From Candidatus Hydrogenedentota bacterium (lineage in GTDB: Bacteria; Hydrogenedentota; Hydrogenedentia; Hydrogenedentales; SLHB01), in contig JAJDAB010000490.1 in the NCBI GenBank assembly GCA_029262095.1, forward strand, positions 1-7,234: DNA of 7,234 nucleotides, in the 5' to 3' direction. Below, in pieces: positions 6,176 through 7,234 of this stretch. A program made the position numbers and the translations under genes. The notes below the pieces were generated by a model. It saw only the letters and a program-made list of their open reading frames with translations, did not search any database and had not been told where the DNA came from. Position 1 is the first letter of the stretch. Every line of letters starts with the position of its first letter.

Positions 6176-7150
6176 ATGCCGCTTCTCGATGTACAAGGGC
6201 TGCGCACCCATTTTCACACGCGCGATGGCGTTGTTCGCGCCGTCGATGGCGTGTCGTTCCACGTTGACCCCGGCGAGACGCTTGGTATTGTCGGCGAATC
6301 GGGGTCGGGCAAGTCAGTCACATTCCTATCCATGCTGGGGCTCGTTCCAATGCCGCCCGGTCGCATCGAAGGCGGCACAACAATGTTTGATGGCAAGGAC
6401 TTGCTCAGGCTCCGCAATCGCGAACTGCGTGCATTGCGAGGCAAAGAAGTCTCGATGATTTTTCAGGACCCGATGACTGCGCTCAACCCGTATATGCGTG
6501 TGGGCAAACAGCTCATGGAACCGCTCCGCGTACACGAAGGTGCGTCGCGTGCCAAAGCCCACACCGCCGCGATCGAATCGCTCGAAGCCGTGGGCATACA
6601 AGATGCCGAACGGCGCATGCGCGCGTTCCCCCATGAATTTTCCGGCGGAATGCGGCAACGCGTCATGATCGCGATGGCACTTATCACCCGTCCGCGATTA
6701 CTGATCGCCGACGAACCCACTACCGCGCTCGATGTAACGGTCCAAGCGCAAATACTTGAACTCATCAAGCAACGCCAACAAGACCTCGGTATGGCCGTTG
6801 TACTCATTACGCATGACTTAGGCGTCGTCGCCGGCACATGCGATCGCGTTGAAGTCATGTACGCAGGCCGTATCGTCGAATCGACGGATGCCAACCAATT
6901 GTTCGACAAACCACGCCACCCGTATACGTCGGCGTTGATGGCATCACTACCGTCCACGCAATCGAAAGGCGCCGAACTGATCAGCATTCCAGGAATGCCG
7001 CCGGATCTTATTCGCGAATACGCCGGATGTTCGTTCGCGCCACGCTGCCAAAGCGCGAACGATGAATGCTCCGAGGATCCGATTGAGTTGCGATCGGTTT
7101 GCTCTGGACATGAGACCGCGTGCGTACGCGTGTTGGCCGGTGATCTATGA
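6176..7150 (+). CDS. Oligopeptide/dipeptide ABC importer ATP-binding protein, OppD/DppD type
   Basis: Starting from the ATG at 6176 the protein has 324 residues, the normal length for OppD/DppD. An in-frame GTG at 6170 would add only two residues. No clear ribosome site precedes either start. All ABC motifs are present: Walker A GESGSGKS (40-47), the Q-loop glutamine Q97 in MIFQDP, signature FSGGMRQR (155-162), Walker B ending in D179-E180, D-loop TALD, and the H-loop H213. The C-terminal oligopeptide-transporter extension includes the HPYTSALMASLP motif. It also has cysteines C285, C291, C298 and C316 in the GCSFAPRC...C pattern, which in mycobacterial OppD has been reported to hold a 4Fe-4S cluster. 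The protein would power peptide uptake from the cytoplasmic face of the inner membrane, as a heterodimer with the product of the next gene, which it overlaps by four bases. The exact substrate (dipeptide, oligopeptide, nickel or other) cannot be read, so no symbol is given. Confidence 0.95.
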   Translation: MPLLDVQGLRTHFHTRDGVVRAVDGVSFHVDPGETLGIVGESGSGKSVTFLSMLGLVPMPPGRIEGGTTMFDGKDLLRLRNRELRALRGKEVSMIFQDPMTALNPYMRVGKQLMEPLRVHEGASRAKAHTAAIESLEAVGIQDAERRMRAFPHEFSGGMRQRVMIAMALITRPRLLIADEPTTALDVTVQAQILELIKQRQQDLGMAVVLITHDLGVVAGTCDRVEVMYAGRIVESTDANQLFDKPRHPYTSALMASLPSTQSKGAELISIPGMPPDLIREYAGCSFAPRCQSANDECSEDPIELRSVCSGHETACVRVLAGDL

Positions 7151-7234
7151 GCAAGAATCTTTTAGAACTCGACGACGTCAAGGTCCATTTCCCGATGCAC
7201 GAGGGATGGATTTTCGACCGGCACGTTGGCACCG
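7147..7234 (+). CDS. ABC importer ATP-binding protein, OppF/DppF type (partial, cut by right edge)
   Basis: Only the first 29 residues are present. The ATG at 7147 overlaps the stop of the preceding gene in an ATGA arrangement, which usually means translational coupling. A GGTGAT stretch three bases upstream can serve as a ribosome site. The text LLELDDVKVHFPMHEGW followed by HVGT matches the N-terminus typical of OppF/DppF, where the sequence normally continues into the AVDGVSF strand before Walker A. Position after an OppD-type gene makes this the second ATPase of the same importer. No catalytic motif lies within the window, so the call rests on the N-terminal pattern and context. Confidence 0.8.
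   Translation, partial: MSKNLLELDDVKVHFPMHEGWIFDRHVGT

Noticed and set aside
6023..6262. A 79-codon minus-strand frame in the divergent gap.
   Set aside because: It runs into the start of the OppD-type gene, has no ribosome site or recognisable domain, and looks like chance coding in GC-rich DNA.

Overview
The window comes from a Gram-negative, probably aerobic bacterium. Three of the genes encode proteins with Sec-type signal peptides that work in the periplasm with PQQ, copper or haem c. Base composition is moderately GC-rich by eye, start codons are mixed (ATG and GTG), and most genes have Shine-Dalgarno-like sites. A gammaproteobacterium or a member of another Gram-negative environmental phylum would fit, but nothing here fixes the phylum.

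Layout. (1) Positions 1-390, minus strand: the N-terminal 130 residues of an HD-domain phosphohydrolase-like protein that runs off the left edge. (2) Positions 553-3997, plus strand: a soluble periplasmic PQQ-dependent dehydrogenase of the Gcd type without membrane anchor or haem, followed by a fusion of a mono-haem cytochrome c domain with a PHM/DBH-type (peptidylglycine/dopamine monooxygenase) copper monooxygenase that keeps all six expected copper ligands. (3) Positions 4121-5855, minus strand and convergent with the previous pair: a two-gene operon encoding a di-haem cytochrome c of the SO2930/HNE_0200 type and, 19 bases downstream, an ICMT-like integral-membrane methyltransferase. (4) From 6176 to the right edge, plus strand: the ATPase pair of an oligopeptide/dipeptide (Opp/Dpp) ABC importer, with a 4-base ATGA overlap; the second gene is cut by the window end.

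The intergenic stretches at 3998-4120 and 5856-6175 each carry one copy of a short palindromic dispersed repeat. The two copies lie in opposite orientations, are identical at 26 of 31 aligned columns, and show a compensatory base-pair change in their inner stem.

How the genes may work together (inference): the copper monooxygenase could hydroxylate a periplasmic substrate and the PQQ dehydrogenase could oxidise an alcohol, with the cytochrome c domain and the di-haem cytochrome moving electrons between them or to the respiratory chain. The substrate is unknown. The ABC transporter and HD genes look like unrelated neighbours.
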